64,000 nt of DNA from JBLMYQ01 sp050260055 (GTDB lineage: Bacteria > Bacillota > Clostridia > Acetivibrionales > UBA4821), in contig JBLNBO010000003.1 of assembly GCA_050260055.1 (NCBI GenBank), positions 185,961 to 249,960 on the forward strand, given 5' to 3'. Each line of letters begins with the position of its first letter. Within the stretch, counting starts at the first letter, position 1. Position numbers and translations under genes: made by a program. The notes beneath the pieces were generated by a model, which worked only from the letters and a program-made list of their open reading frames with translations, did not search any database and had not been told where the DNA came from. Below are positions 51,474 to 60,782 of the stretch, piece after piece.

Positions 51474-53687
51474 ATGGACATGCTTCAGGGCGAAGTCGAA
51501 CAAGTAATATATAGAAACGAAACTAATGGATATACTGTATGCTGTATAAAATGTGATGATGGTACTGCAACAATTACAGGAAATCTTTTTAATGTTTCAA
51601 TTGGTGAGACAATTAAAGTTACGGGGAACTGGATGAATCATCCTAATTATGGCGAACAGTTTAAGGTTGAATCTTTTGAAAGAGAGCTTCCAAAAACTGA
51701 GGGAGCAATGATAAAGTTTCTTGGCTCAGGCATTATAAAGGGAATTAGAGAAGCAACTGCTGAAAAAATAATTAAGAAATTTAAAGAAGAAACACTTGAT
51801 ATAATAAAGAATCAACCTGAGAGACTTTCAGAGATTAAAGGGATTAGTATTGTAAAAGCTCTTGAAATAGGACAAGCTTTTGCTGACTATGGGCAATTGT
51901 GGGAAGCACTTATTTTTCTTCAGAAATTTGGTGTTACTCCAGCATTCTCAAATAAGATTTATGCTTGTTATGGCGGAGATACCATAGAGCTCATTAAAGA
52001 AAACCCTTATAGGTTAGTCGATGAAATTCCTGGAATAGGGTTCAAAACAGCCGATAAAATTGCTATGTTTCTTGGAATAGATCCTCTTTCAAAGAAAAGA
52101 GCGAAAGCCTGTATTAAGCATGTGCTTTTGAAAGCAGCCATTGAAAGCGGACATGTATTTCTCCCGCAAGAAAGGCTGGTTGAAGCAGTTATAAACATTC
52201 TTGGTTCTGATGAGATGATTGTAAAAGAAGCGATAGAGAATTTATCTGCTGCAGGCGAAGTCGTGTTGGAAACAGAGCAGCAAAGCGCCAATGTGTTTTT
52301 AAAAATTTTATATAATGCTGAAAATAATTCAGCCAAGAAGATTGCTGATCTGTCCTTAACCGTTTTTGATGAAACATATAAAGTATTAGAAAGATATCTG
52401 GCCGAGATTGAAAAGGAACAGGGAATCGTATTGGTTGACGAACAAAGGACAGCTGTAATTGAGTCAATATTAAACGGTGTGTCTATAATAACCGGCGGAC
52501 CAGGAACAGGAAAAACAACTATTATTAAAACCATTGTTAAAATACTTGAAAAAATGAAACTAAGCTATGCTTTGGCAGCACCTACCGGAAGGGCGGCTAA
52601 AAGATTATCTGAAGCAACCGGAAAAGAAGCAAAGACAATTCACAGACTGCTTGAAATCGGAAGTCAAGGACAAGAAGCCGGTAACATTCTCTCATTAAAA
52701 AGAAATTCCGCAGTGATTTTTGAGGATGTTGTAATAATTGATGAGGCTTCAATGGTTGATATTATTCTGATGAACCAATTGCTGGAAGCAATTCCAAGAG
52801 GAACCCGTCTTATCATAGTAGGGGACGCTGATCAGCTTCCTGCTGTAGGACCGGGAAATGTCCTTAAAGATCTTATTTCAAGCGGTACTTTGAAAGTGGT
52901 AAGACTTAAAGAAATATTTAGGCAGGCTAAGGAAAGCTTGATAGTTGTAAATGCGCATAAGATTAATAATGGCTTTTATCCCGAATATAATAGCGCTGGC
53001 GGTGATTTCTTCCTGGTTAGAAGCCGCGGAGAGGAAGAAATTTTACAAAATCTAATTTCTATTTGTTATGATAGATTACCAAATAAAAAGAATTATGATT
53101 TTTTTAAGGATATACAAGTATTATCTCCAACGAAAAAAGGAATAATAGGAATCAAAAGTCTGAATTCACGGCTTCAGCAGGTCTTAAATTGTTCTTCGAA
53201 AAGCAAAAACGAAAAAACTTTCTCTGAAAATATTTTTCGAGAAGGTGATAAGGTAATGCAAATTAGAAACAACTATGATTTGGCCTGGAGAAAAGATGAT
53301 GATTCTGGAGAATATGGCTTTGGCGTTTTTAATGGTGATATTGGAATAATATCCAGGATTGATAATAATCAGGGAATTATTATAGTCCAATATGATGAAA
53401 GAATAGTGGAGTATTCTTCGGATATTTTGGATGAACTTGAGCTTGCATATGCAGTGACTGTTCATAAAAGTCAGGGAAGTGAATTTGCAGTCGTAGTTAT
53501 GCCTGTTTATAAAGGAACCCATCTTCTAACAAATAGAAATTTACTTTATACTGCAGTTACACGTGCAAAGGAAATGGTTGTGCTTGTTGGAAGTGAAGAA
53601 AATATTAAGCATATGGTTGACAACTGTTTTAATGCAAAAAGATGTTCCTCTTTGGCAGATAAAATCACCTCTTATATCTTGCAGTAA
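51474..53687 (+). CDS. recD2: ATP-dependent RecD2-type DNA helicase
   Basis: A 737-residue protein with a 5'-3' SF1B helicase layout. The N-terminal region (residues about 1-320) has an OB-like start (LQGEVEQVIYRNETNGYTVC) and helix-hairpin-helix segments (EIPGIGFKTADKIAMFLGID). Walker A is TGGPGTGKTTI near 345, then DVVIIDEASMVDI, RLIIVGDADQLPAVGPGNVL and a late VTVHKSQGSEF and LLYTAVTRAKEMV. It starts at an ATG behind TTGGAGAAAG. The comF gene follows 14 bases later, so they may be one unit, as recD2-comF occurs in many Clostridia. Confidence 0.93.
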   Translation: MDMLQGEVEQVIYRNETNGYTVCCIKCDDGTATITGNLFNVSIGETIKVTGNWMNHPNYGEQFKVESFERELPKTEGAMIKFLGSGIIKGIREATAEKIIKKFKEETLDIIKNQPERLSEIKGISIVKALEIGQAFADYGQLWEALIFLQKFGVTPAFSNKIYACYGGDTIELIKENPYRLVDEIPGIGFKTADKIAMFLGIDPLSKKRAKACIKHVLLKAAIESGHVFLPQERLVEAVINILGSDEMIVKEAIENLSAAGEVVLETEQQSANVFLKILYNAENNSAKKIADLSLTVFDETYKVLERYLAEIEKEQGIVLVDEQRTAVIESILNGVSIITGGPGTGKTTIIKTIVKILEKMKLSYALAAPTGRAAKRLSEATGKEAKTIHRLLEIGSQGQEAGNILSLKRNSAVIFEDVVIIDEASMVDIILMNQLLEAIPRGTRLIIVGDADQLPAVGPGNVLKDLISSGTLKVVRLKEIFRQAKESLIVVNAHKINNGFYPEYNSAGGDFFLVRSRGEEEILQNLISICYDRLPNKKNYDFFKDIQVLSPTKKGIIGIKSLNSRLQQVLNCSSKSKNEKTFSENIFREGDKVMQIRNNYDLAWRKDDDSGEYGFGVFNGDIGIISRIDNNQGIIIVQYDERIVEYSSDILDELELAYAVTVHKSQGSEFAVVVMPVYKGTHLLTNRNLLYTAVTRAKEMVVLVGSEENIKHMVDNCFNAKRCSSLADKITSYILQ

Positions 53688-53701
53688 TAAAGGGGCTAAG
53701 C

Positions 53702-54508
53702 GTGATTAAATTAGAAAATGGAAAGCTTAATAACTGGTTGAACTTGGTAAACGCAAGGGCGGGTTTGTTTCTTAATCTAATTTTTCCACCGAGGTGCAGT
53801 TTTTGCTCACGAATTATGGATTGGTCTGCAAAGGAAAGAGCTTTGCTTTGTCCGGATTGCCTTAAGCAAATACCATTCATTGACAGGCAAGGGTGTAGAT
53901 ATTGCGGTAAAAGTTTGGAAAATGAAACGGCATGTTCTTGCAGGCTTTGTGACCAGAAAATTTACTATTCAACAGCATATAGTGCCTGTGAATATGAAGG
54001 AATAATAAGAAAAAACCTTTTGGATTTCAAATTTTCAGGGAAAAATGAGCTATCAAATATTTTTGCATGGCTTATTATTAGGAAGTTACAAATGACAAAT
54101 GAAAAAAAATTTGATATAATAATAAATGTACCGATGCATGATATAAGTTTAAGAAAAAGAGGGTATAATCAATCAGAACTTATTGCTAAGAATATTGCAA
54201 GATTTTATTCTAAGCCGCTTGTCAGGAATGGTCTCATAAAAACTAAAGCTACACTTACTCAGTCAAAATTAGATAAAAAGGATAGAATCAAAAATATCAA
54301 AGACGCTTTTAAAATTGGGTCTAAAAGCATCATAAAGAACCAAAGGATATTGCTTGTTGATGATATCCTGACAACAGGTGCAACTGTTAATGAGTGTAGT
54401 AAGGTTTTGATAGAAGGCGGCGCTAAAGAAATAATAATAGCAACTATTGCCACTGGAAAAATAAAATTTGAGGAACCTTCAAAAGGGGAGAGAGAATATG
54501 GAAATTAG
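53702..54508 (+). CDS. comF: ComF-family amidophosphoribosyltransferase-like protein
   Basis: A 268-residue protein with a GTG start behind AAAGGGGC. Its N-terminus has a zinc-finger type arrangement (CSFC, CPDC, CRYC, CRLC) over residues 35-90. The C-terminus is a phosphoribosyltransferase domain with VPMHDISLRKRGYNQSELIA and ILLVDDILTTGATVNECSKV (PRPP motif). ComF proteins aid DNA uptake and recombination in competent bacteria. The last 11 bases overlap the yvyF start (ATGGAAATTAG). Confidence 0.93.
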   Translation: MIKLENGKLNNWLNLVNARAGLFLNLIFPPRCSFCSRIMDWSAKERALLCPDCLKQIPFIDRQGCRYCGKSLENETACSCRLCDQKIYYSTAYSACEYEGIIRKNLLDFKFSGKNELSNIFAWLIIRKLQMTNEKKFDIIINVPMHDISLRKRGYNQSELIAKNIARFYSKPLVRNGLIKTKATLTQSKLDKKDRIKNIKDAFKIGSKSIIKNQRILLVDDILTTGATVNECSKVLIEGGAKEIIIATIATGKIKFEEPSKGEREYGN

Positions 54509-54914
54509 AAACTGTAAAAGATGCGGGAAAATGTATGCTTATATATCTGGAATACCAATATGTGATCAATGTAAGCAAAAAGAGGAAGATGATTTTCAAA
54601 AAGTTAAAAAGTATATTTATGAAAATAGAAGTTCTTCGATGAAAGAAATATCGGAGGCTTGCGAAGTAAGCGTGGAAAAGATAACAAGATTTCTAAGGGA
54701 AGGCAGATTAGAAATCAAGGAAGACACAAATATTATTTTAGAATGCGAAAATTGTGGCGGTCCAATAAAGACCGGAAGATTTTGTGCAGAGTGCTCAAAG
54801 AAACTAGAAAGGGAACTTTCAAGAGCCAGCAATATTCCGGAACCTTCTGATTCTAAAGAAGATGAAGGAGAAGAGAAGAAAAAAGGTGGAGGAATGAGAT
54901 ACCTTAAATCTTAA
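54498..54914 (+). CDS. yvyF: Flagellar operon protein YvyF-like
   Basis: The ATG overlaps the end of comF behind GGGGAGAGAGA; 138 residues. An N-terminal Cys set (CKRCGKMYAYISGIPICDQC) is followed by a helical HTH-like segment (MKEISEACEVSVEKITRFLR) and a second Cys set (CENCGGPIKTGRFCAECSKK). This is the TIGR03826 flagellar-operon protein family. The B. subtilis order comF-yvyF-flgM-flgN-flgK is kept. Two putative zinc ribbons flank the HTH-like segment; exact role unproven. Confidence 0.88.
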   Translation: MEIRNCKRCGKMYAYISGIPICDQCKQKEEDDFQKVKKYIYENRSSSMKEISEACEVSVEKITRFLREGRLEIKEDTNIILECENCGGPIKTGRFCAECSKKLERELSRASNIPEPSDSKEDEGEEKKKGGGMRYLKS

Positions 54915-54928
54915 TAATGAGACAATAT

Positions 54929-54959
54929 AAAATTGCTTCTTTTTAAGGGGCAATTTTAA
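54929..54959 (+). terminator. Weak terminator after yvyF
   Basis: AAAATTGC and GCAATTTT form an eight-base-pair stem, continuing into AATTT. The loop is 15 bases long, so it is a weak candidate. Confidence 0.5.
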
Positions 54960-54994
54960 TTTGCAAATATTAATAATAAATATTAAAAAAAGTA

Positions 54995-55020
54995 TAAACT
55001 ATTTAATTATTTATCCGATA
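54995..55020 (+). promoter_or_regulatory. Sigma-D (SigD/FliA-type) promoter of flgM
   Basis: TAAA, a 16-base spacer, then CCGATA matches the sigma-28 consensus (TAAA-N15-GCCGATAA). It lies about 60 bases ahead of flgM, the usual sigma-D-controlled anti-sigma gene. Confidence 0.85.
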
Positions 55021-55078
55021 AATATAATGAAAGCATAAAATGAATTACTTTATTTATATAGATTTTGGGGTGGTTATT

Positions 55079-55366
55079 ATGAAAATTTGGGGAAACATAC
55101 CGCAAATACAAGAGGTATACAATAAAAATAAGACTACATCAAAGATTGAGAAATCTTCAAGTGTGTCTTCAAAAAAGGATGCTGTTTCGATATCCAGCGA
55201 AGGAAAGGATTTTCAAACTGCTTTAAAAGCCGTGAGAGAAACTCCTGATATTAGAACAGACAGAATTGAAGAAATCAAACAAAAGATGCAGGGCGATAAA
55301 TATGAAGTCAGCTCATCAGATATTGCAGATAAAATCGTCGATTCAATTTTAGGTAATAAAATCTAA
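55079..55366 (+). CDS. flgM: Anti-sigma-28 factor FlgM
   Basis: The ATG follows GGGGTGG; 95 residues. The C-terminal region is the sigma-binding part (RTDRIEEIKQKMQGDKYEVS and SSDIADKIVDSIL). The N-terminus is disordered and Ser/Lys-rich, as in the family. It blocks the flagellar sigma factor until the hook is complete. Transcribed from the sigma-D promoter, giving negative feedback. Confidence 0.93.
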   Translation: MKIWGNIPQIQEVYNKNKTTSKIEKSSSVSSKKDAVSISSEGKDFQTALKAVRETPDIRTDRIEEIKQKMQGDKYEVSSSDIADKIVDSILGNKI

Positions 55367-55403
55367 ATTTATTCTATGGATAGAATAATATATTTATGGA
55401 TGA

Positions 55404-55434
55404 TTTGCGGGATGAAAATCCCGCAAAAGTTTTA
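55404..55434 (+). terminator. Hairpin between flgM and flgN
   Basis: TTTGCGGGAT and ATCCCGCAAA are perfect ten-base arms with a GAAA loop, followed by AGTTTTAT. It may attenuate transcription between flgM and the later genes. Confidence 0.65.
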
Positions 55435-55482
55435 TAAAAGGTGTTTTAAGATTTAAAATGTTAATGGTTAGGGGGGATAATA

Positions 55483-55983
55483 TTGAAACAGGAGCTAATG
55501 AATGAATTATTAGGGATTCTAGATAATGAGCTTAATATATATAAGGAAATGCTTGAGCTTTCTAAGCAAAAAACACAGATTATTGTTGAAGGAAAAGTAA
55601 CTGAACTCGATAAAATAGTGAAAGTAGAGCAAGCTCTTGTAATTCAGATATCCAAAATTGAAAAAAAGAGAGAAGCGATTTTCGAAAGCGCCAGCCATGA
55701 AGGCGGTATTAATAAAAACAATTGGAATATTACAGAATTGAAAAAGATTTCAACTCCAGAACAGGGAACTAGACTGGAAAAATATAAAGAAAGCATGTCC
55801 AAGATGATTCCGGAATTGACCCGTGTTAATCAAATGAATTCGAAATTAATTACCAATTCTCTTGATTTTATTGAATTTTCGTTAAATTTATTATCAACTG
55901 CTGATATTTCAAGCAATAATTATGGCAGTAAGGGTGATACCCTCAATAAAGAGAAAAAGAACCTGTTTGATATAAGATTGTAA
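55483..55983 (+). CDS. flgN: FlgN-family flagellar export chaperone
   Basis: A 166-residue helical protein starting at TTG behind AGGGGGGAT. Typical features are EILGILDNELNIYKEMLELS-like helices (LLGILDNELNIYKEMLELSK) and a late hydrophobic SLDFIEFSLNLLS. It guides FlgK and FlgL to the export gate. Directly upstream of two flgK genes, which fits. Confidence 0.85.
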   Translation: MKQELMNELLGILDNELNIYKEMLELSKQKTQIIVEGKVTELDKIVKVEQALVIQISKIEKKREAIFESASHEGGINKNNWNITELKKISTPEQGTRLEKYKESMSKMIPELTRVNQMNSKLITNSLDFIEFSLNLLSTADISSNNYGSKGDTLNKEKKNLFDIRL

Positions 55984-55996
55984 AGGGTGATATGTT

Positions 55997-58039
55997 ATGT
56001 CTGGTTTTTCTAGTTTGGGAATTGCAAGGTCCGGTCTTTATGCAAGCGAAACAGCCTTGAATATTACAGGGCATAACATTGCTAACGTTAATACTACTGG
56101 ATTCACAAGACAGCAGGCTATTATTTATTCTGCTGCACCTGATAATTCTTCAAAGTTTCCACAAGGACTAGGCGCAACAATTGAACAAATAAGGCAAATA
56201 AGAGATACATTTATTGATAATGTTTATAGAACTGAAAACGAATTGCTTGGTTATAATGAAACCAAGCTTAACACTATTAATGACATTGAGTCGATATTAG
56301 GAGAACCAATGACGGATGGTCTGCAGAGTGTGTTCGATGATTTTTGGGATAGTTGGAGTGAACTTTCCAAAAACCCTGAAAGCTTATCGTCGAGGGCTCT
56401 TGTAAGACAAAGAGCAGAATCGCTTGTAAATGAAATTAATCATATCGGAGAACAATTAGACAAGTTACAAGATGATTTAAGCTCTGAGATTGAAGTTAAA
56501 GTAAATGAAATTAATTCTTTAGCAACCAAGATTGCAGACTTAAATGCTAAGATTTTAAAAACGGAGATTACCGGAGATAGTGCGAATGATTTCAGAGATT
56601 CCAGAGCTAATTATATTGATCAGCTATCCAAACTTGTAAATATTGAAGCAACAGAAAGAACAGATGGGATGGTTGATATTGATGTTTCAGGGCATTATCT
56701 TGTGTACAAAAATGAAACGTATCAAATGTATGCTGGTGAAAATCAAATAGGAAGCCTTTTTAATGCGCCAAAGTGGAAAGCGGAGGACCAATTAGTTGAT
56801 GTTAGAGGCGGAGAACTTAAGGGGCTTCTAGAATCAAGAGGAGAATCGGTTATAGGAACAGTTGGAAGTTTAACCAACGGTAGTCCTAATGTAAAAACCG
56901 ATATTACATTTGCCATAGATTTATCGGATGATACTTTTGGGGCTGGAAACTTAAGTTATGTAAAAGCTCATATAGGGGAATTTATTGACAAATTAGAAAA
57001 CGAAGGAATTGATTATCAGTTCAATCTTATAACCTATGGAGGAGACGTAGGGGCGGATATGCCGCAGCAGTTTGCAAACAGAGTTGCTTTCGAGGCGGCA
57101 ATTGCTGGCCTTTCTACAAGGAGTGCTACTACAGATAATGACTTTGATGCTGTTATTACAAGACTCCAAAATAATGTTACTTATAGAGCTGAAGCAAATA
57201 AAATGCTGATGGTATTTACAAATGAGTCAATTCAGGGAGATGCTGTTAATTTTAGCGCAGCAGATTTGCAAACTCGAATTGACAGCCTGAATCAAATGGG
57301 TATGAAAACATTTGTTGCTTCTAATGCATCATACATAGGTGATACAAATCCAGAACCCGGATGGCAGACTGTTGTAAGCCAAACAGGCGGGAACATATAT
57401 GATATTGCAGCAGCTGATTTTGAAGAAATAGCTTCTGATGTTAACACTGAAGTTAATCAAACAATAAGCACTATTCAATCCACTGATGACATAATACCAG
57501 ATATAAAAAAGAGGCTTAATGCATTGGTTAATATCATAGTAAGAGAAATAAACAGCCTTCATAAAGAAGGAAGAGATTTGGACGGGGCTCTTGGGGAGGA
57601 TTTGTTTGTAAAAATCAATGATGATTTTTCCTTACAAATGGGAAATATTAAGATTAACCCTAATATGACAAACTTAGACAAGCTTGTTGCGGCAAAAACT
57701 GCAGCTCAAGGCGATAATAATATGGCGCAAGAAATTGCTGCTTTAAGAAGCATTACGCTATATGGCGACGAATCTGAAAGTCAAAATAGTGATGATTATT
57801 ATAGGTCTATCATTCTTAAAATTGGGAATGCCGGAAGCGAATTAGAAAGGTTAACCGAGGGGCAATCCAAGCTGGTTTCATCTGCGGAAAATCAAAGAAC
57901 AGCAATATCAGGAGTGTCAATGGATGAAGAAATGTCAAATATGATTAAGTATCAGTATTCATATAACGCTGCTGCAAGGGTAATTTCGCTTATGGATGAA
58001 TGCTTTGATAATGTAATAAATAAACTTGGAAATGCGTAA
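55997..58039 (+). CDS. flgK: Flagellar hook-associated protein 1 with inserted vWA-like domain
   Basis: A 680-residue FlgK. The N-terminal D0 (GIARSGLYASETALNITGHN) and C-terminal D0 (SMDEEMSNMIKYQYSYNAAA, FDNVINKLG) are typical. The middle is unusual: after GGELKGLLESRGE (about residue 284) a 210-residue insertion appears, and FlgK resumes at DDIIPDIKKRLNALVN (about 497), where normal FlgK continues directly. Residues about 299-490 look like a von Willebrand A fold: TDITFAIDLSDDT with DLSDD at the MIDAS position, NKMLMVFTNESIQGD, and GMKTFVASNASYIGD. The MIDAS reads DxSxD rather than DxSxS. The next gene is a second flgK. Confidence 0.9.
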   Translation: MSGFSSLGIARSGLYASETALNITGHNIANVNTTGFTRQQAIIYSAAPDNSSKFPQGLGATIEQIRQIRDTFIDNVYRTENELLGYNETKLNTINDIESILGEPMTDGLQSVFDDFWDSWSELSKNPESLSSRALVRQRAESLVNEINHIGEQLDKLQDDLSSEIEVKVNEINSLATKIADLNAKILKTEITGDSANDFRDSRANYIDQLSKLVNIEATERTDGMVDIDVSGHYLVYKNETYQMYAGENQIGSLFNAPKWKAEDQLVDVRGGELKGLLESRGESVIGTVGSLTNGSPNVKTDITFAIDLSDDTFGAGNLSYVKAHIGEFIDKLENEGIDYQFNLITYGGDVGADMPQQFANRVAFEAAIAGLSTRSATTDNDFDAVITRLQNNVTYRAEANKMLMVFTNESIQGDAVNFSAADLQTRIDSLNQMGMKTFVASNASYIGDTNPEPGWQTVVSQTGGNIYDIAAADFEEIASDVNTEVNQTISTIQSTDDIIPDIKKRLNALVNIIVREINSLHKEGRDLDGALGEDLFVKINDDFSLQMGNIKINPNMTNLDKLVAAKTAAQGDNNMAQEIAALRSITLYGDESESQNSDDYYRSIILKIGNAGSELERLTEGQSKLVSSAENQRTAISGVSMDEEMSNMIKYQYSYNAAARVISLMDECFDNVINKLGNA

Positions 58040-58113
58040 GGTTAAAATGGTTTTTTGACGATATATATTGTGTATGTTTGATTGAAGTTGTTTTAAAACA
58101 AGGAGGGAAAAGA

Positions 58114-59778
58114 ATGGGTTCTTCGTTTTTCGGCTTAAATGTTGCAATGACAGGATTATATACCAGTCAAAGGGCTCTGGACATTACTAATCATAATATT
58201 ACTAATACAAATACTCCTGGCTATTCGAGACAGGTTATTTCTCAGAAAGCCGAAACGCCAACCGCTACAAGTGATGGAACGGGTATGATGGGAAATGGAA
58301 CGCAGATTACAGGTACGGAGAGGATAAGAGACTCATATCTGGATTTTAAATATTGGAGTGAAAATGTTTCTCTTGGAGAGTGGACAACAAAAGAAACCAT
58401 GTTGTCTGATATCGAAGCAGTTTTTAACGAACCTTCAGACAGCGGATTTAATACGGTATTAAATGAATTTTATTCCGCTATAGAAGAACTTGAAAAAGAC
58501 CCAAGCAGTTTAGCAACCAGAGCATTGGTAAGAGAGAAGGGCATTACGCTAACCAATTATTTTAATAGTACGGCTGCAAGCCTCGAAAAGATTCAATCAG
58601 ATATAAATTATTCGATAAAGTCCAAAGTTGATGAGATTAATTCAATAAGCACACAAATATGTGCATTGAATGAACAGATATATAAGTATGAGCTTCAAGG
58701 AGATACGGCGGGTGATTTAAGAGACGAAAGAGGAGTTCTTGTTGATAAACTTTCGAAATTGGCAAATATTTCGGCGCAAGAAGTAGTAATAGGAAAACAT
58801 GAAAATGGTGCGGATAATGTTAGTTTTCAAATAATAATCGATGGAAAATATTTAGTTAACAACCTAAAAAGCTATAAAATTACATATTCGCAGGATGATG
58901 TGAAAAACAATCCTGAAGATATTCCGGGATTATATAATCTTTATTGGGAAGATGGAACCGAATTTGATCCTGGAGGAGGAGAGTTAAAAGGTTATTTGGA
59001 TGTGAGAGATGGAGCGGGTGATACTAATAATAGTTTTAAAGGAGTTCCATATTATCTCAGGCAAATGAATCAATTTGTAAGAACCTTTGCACGTTCGTTT
59101 AATGAAGGTTATGCTGATTATAACAGCAATGGAAGTATTGAGACAGAAGACTTGGATGGAGATGGAGTTCTTGACGCAGGGGAAGATACAGATACAGACG
59201 GAGTTCTTGATATAGGAGAGAACAAAATCGGCTTCGCTGATGGTTATGGGTTAGATAATATTGCGGGAGACCTTCGTCCCGGGACAAGATTTTTCACAAT
59301 AAATGAACAAGATTCGGCAACATTTGTCGGTGCGGCTACTCTTCCTAATGCTATAAGTGCTTTATATAATAATATGACTGCCGGAAACTTTTCCCTCTCT
59401 CAAGACGTAATTGACGATTTGGCAAATATATTAACAACAACTACTGCTGGAGAAATCAGCAATAGCGATGTATTATTAAGCATAACTGACTTCCGTCATG
59501 ATGCTTCACTTTTTGATGAAGGAACACCTGAAGATTTTATGAGTTCTATTATTTCTAATCTTGGAATTGATACACAGGAAGCCGGGAGGGTAGGTTCAAA
59601 TCAGGCAACAATTGTTAAACAGATTGATAATAGGAGAAGCTCAAACTCAGGAGTTTCACTGGATGAAGAAATGTCAAACATGGTAAAGTTCCAACATGCA
59701 TATAATGCTTCAGCAAAAATGATTACAACCCTAAGTGAAATATATGATATGCTAATCAATAGAATGGGAAGCTTCTAA
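58114..59778 (+). CDS. flgK: Second flagellar hook-associated protein 1 with calcium-type loops
   Basis: The ATG follows AAGGAGGGAAAAGA; 554 residues. The N-terminal D0 (GLNVAMTGLYTSQRALDITN, HNITNTNTPGYSRQVISQKA) and C-terminal D0 (SLDEEMSNMVKFQHAYNASA) are intact, so it is a complete FlgK. At residues about 335-372 lies NSNGSIETEDLDGDGVLDAG and EDTDTDGVLDIGENKIG, two DxDxDG-type loops resembling dockerin, EF-hand or thrombospondin-3 repeats. The two flgK copies are related only in the conserved parts. One may serve as an alternative junction protein. Confidence 0.88.
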   Translation: MGSSFFGLNVAMTGLYTSQRALDITNHNITNTNTPGYSRQVISQKAETPTATSDGTGMMGNGTQITGTERIRDSYLDFKYWSENVSLGEWTTKETMLSDIEAVFNEPSDSGFNTVLNEFYSAIEELEKDPSSLATRALVREKGITLTNYFNSTAASLEKIQSDINYSIKSKVDEINSISTQICALNEQIYKYELQGDTAGDLRDERGVLVDKLSKLANISAQEVVIGKHENGADNVSFQIIIDGKYLVNNLKSYKITYSQDDVKNNPEDIPGLYNLYWEDGTEFDPGGGELKGYLDVRDGAGDTNNSFKGVPYYLRQMNQFVRTFARSFNEGYADYNSNGSIETEDLDGDGVLDAGEDTDTDGVLDIGENKIGFADGYGLDNIAGDLRPGTRFFTINEQDSATFVGAATLPNAISALYNNMTAGNFSLSQDVIDDLANILTTTTAGEISNSDVLLSITDFRHDASLFDEGTPEDFMSSIISNLGIDTQEAGRVGSNQATIVKQIDNRRSSNSGVSLDEEMSNMVKFQHAYNASAKMITTLSEIYDMLINRMGSF

Positions 59779-59826
59779 ACTAGTGCAAAGTTTAAAGTTA
59801 AGAAGAAGTAATGGAGGTACAAAAAA

Positions 59827-60744
59827 ATGAGAATCACAAACAATATGTTGGTTAATAACATGATGTATAATATGGGCAATAACCTTGGAAGGCTTGATAA
59901 AATCCAACAGCAATTGGCAACAGGTAAAAAGATTTCATCTGCATCAGATGATCCGATTGTTGCTTCAAGGGCATTAAAACTGAGGACGGATGTCTCTGAG
60001 ATAACGCAATATAATAAAAATGTTAAAGATGCTTCATCATGGTTAGATGTTACTGAATCAACCGTTTCAAATATGAATGATATTTTGCAAAGGGTAAGGG
60101 AGCTTTCTGTAGAAGGAGCAAATGGTTCTCTTTCAACCGAAGATGCTCAATCCGTGGCTATAGAAGTAAAGCAGCTTCGGGAACAGATTGTTCAACTTTC
60201 AAATACAACTTATGCGGGCAGGTATATTTTTTCAGGGTATAAAACCAACCAGCCGTTAGTTGATAAGAATACCAATCTTTACAACATTCAAGTTGTTAGC
60301 GCAGGAGCAGGAAGGGAAGATATAGAATATGAGATTGGAATAGGCGACAAGATGAATGTTAATGTCCTCGGAAGCGAAGTGCTTGGAGGCGCTGGTACGG
60401 TAGGGACGGCACCGAAGATGCTTGAAGATTTGGATAATCTAATAGGTGCACTAAATGCAAATAATCCGACTCAAATTAATAGTTCAATAAGTGATATCGA
60501 TGATAACATTGATAACCTTCTTATGATAGAGGCTGATATTGGAGCAAGGACCAACAGATTAGATTTGACAAAAAATAGACTTGAGGCAAATGAAACTAAC
60601 TTTACTGAGCTTTTGAGTGAAAACGAAGATGCAGATATGGCTCAAGTAATAATGCAGTTAAAGAGTGAAGAGAATGTTTATAATGCTTCTCTCGCAGGAG
60701 GAGCAAGGGTAATTCAGTCTTCTCTTGTAGATTTCTTGAAATAA
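59827..60744 (+). CDS. flgL: Flagellar hook-associated protein 3
   Basis: A 305-residue protein behind AATGGAGGTAC. The N-terminus MRITNNMLVNNMMYNMGNNL, GKKISSASDDPIVASRALKL and the C-terminus MAQVIMQLKSEENVYNASLA, GGARVIQSSLVDFL are typical of FlgL. It forms the second junction layer before the filament. It is followed by a DUF6470 gene. Confidence 0.95.
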   Translation: MRITNNMLVNNMMYNMGNNLGRLDKIQQQLATGKKISSASDDPIVASRALKLRTDVSEITQYNKNVKDASSWLDVTESTVSNMNDILQRVRELSVEGANGSLSTEDAQSVAIEVKQLREQIVQLSNTTYAGRYIFSGYKTNQPLVDKNTNLYNIQVVSAGAGREDIEYEIGIGDKMNVNVLGSEVLGGAGTVGTAPKMLEDLDNLIGALNANNPTQINSSISDIDDNIDNLLMIEADIGARTNRLDLTKNRLEANETNFTELLSENEDADMAQVIMQLKSEENVYNASLAGGARVIQSSLVDFLK

Positions 60745-60782
60745 ACAAGCAGGTATTAATATAATCACAAGGATGTGAATAT

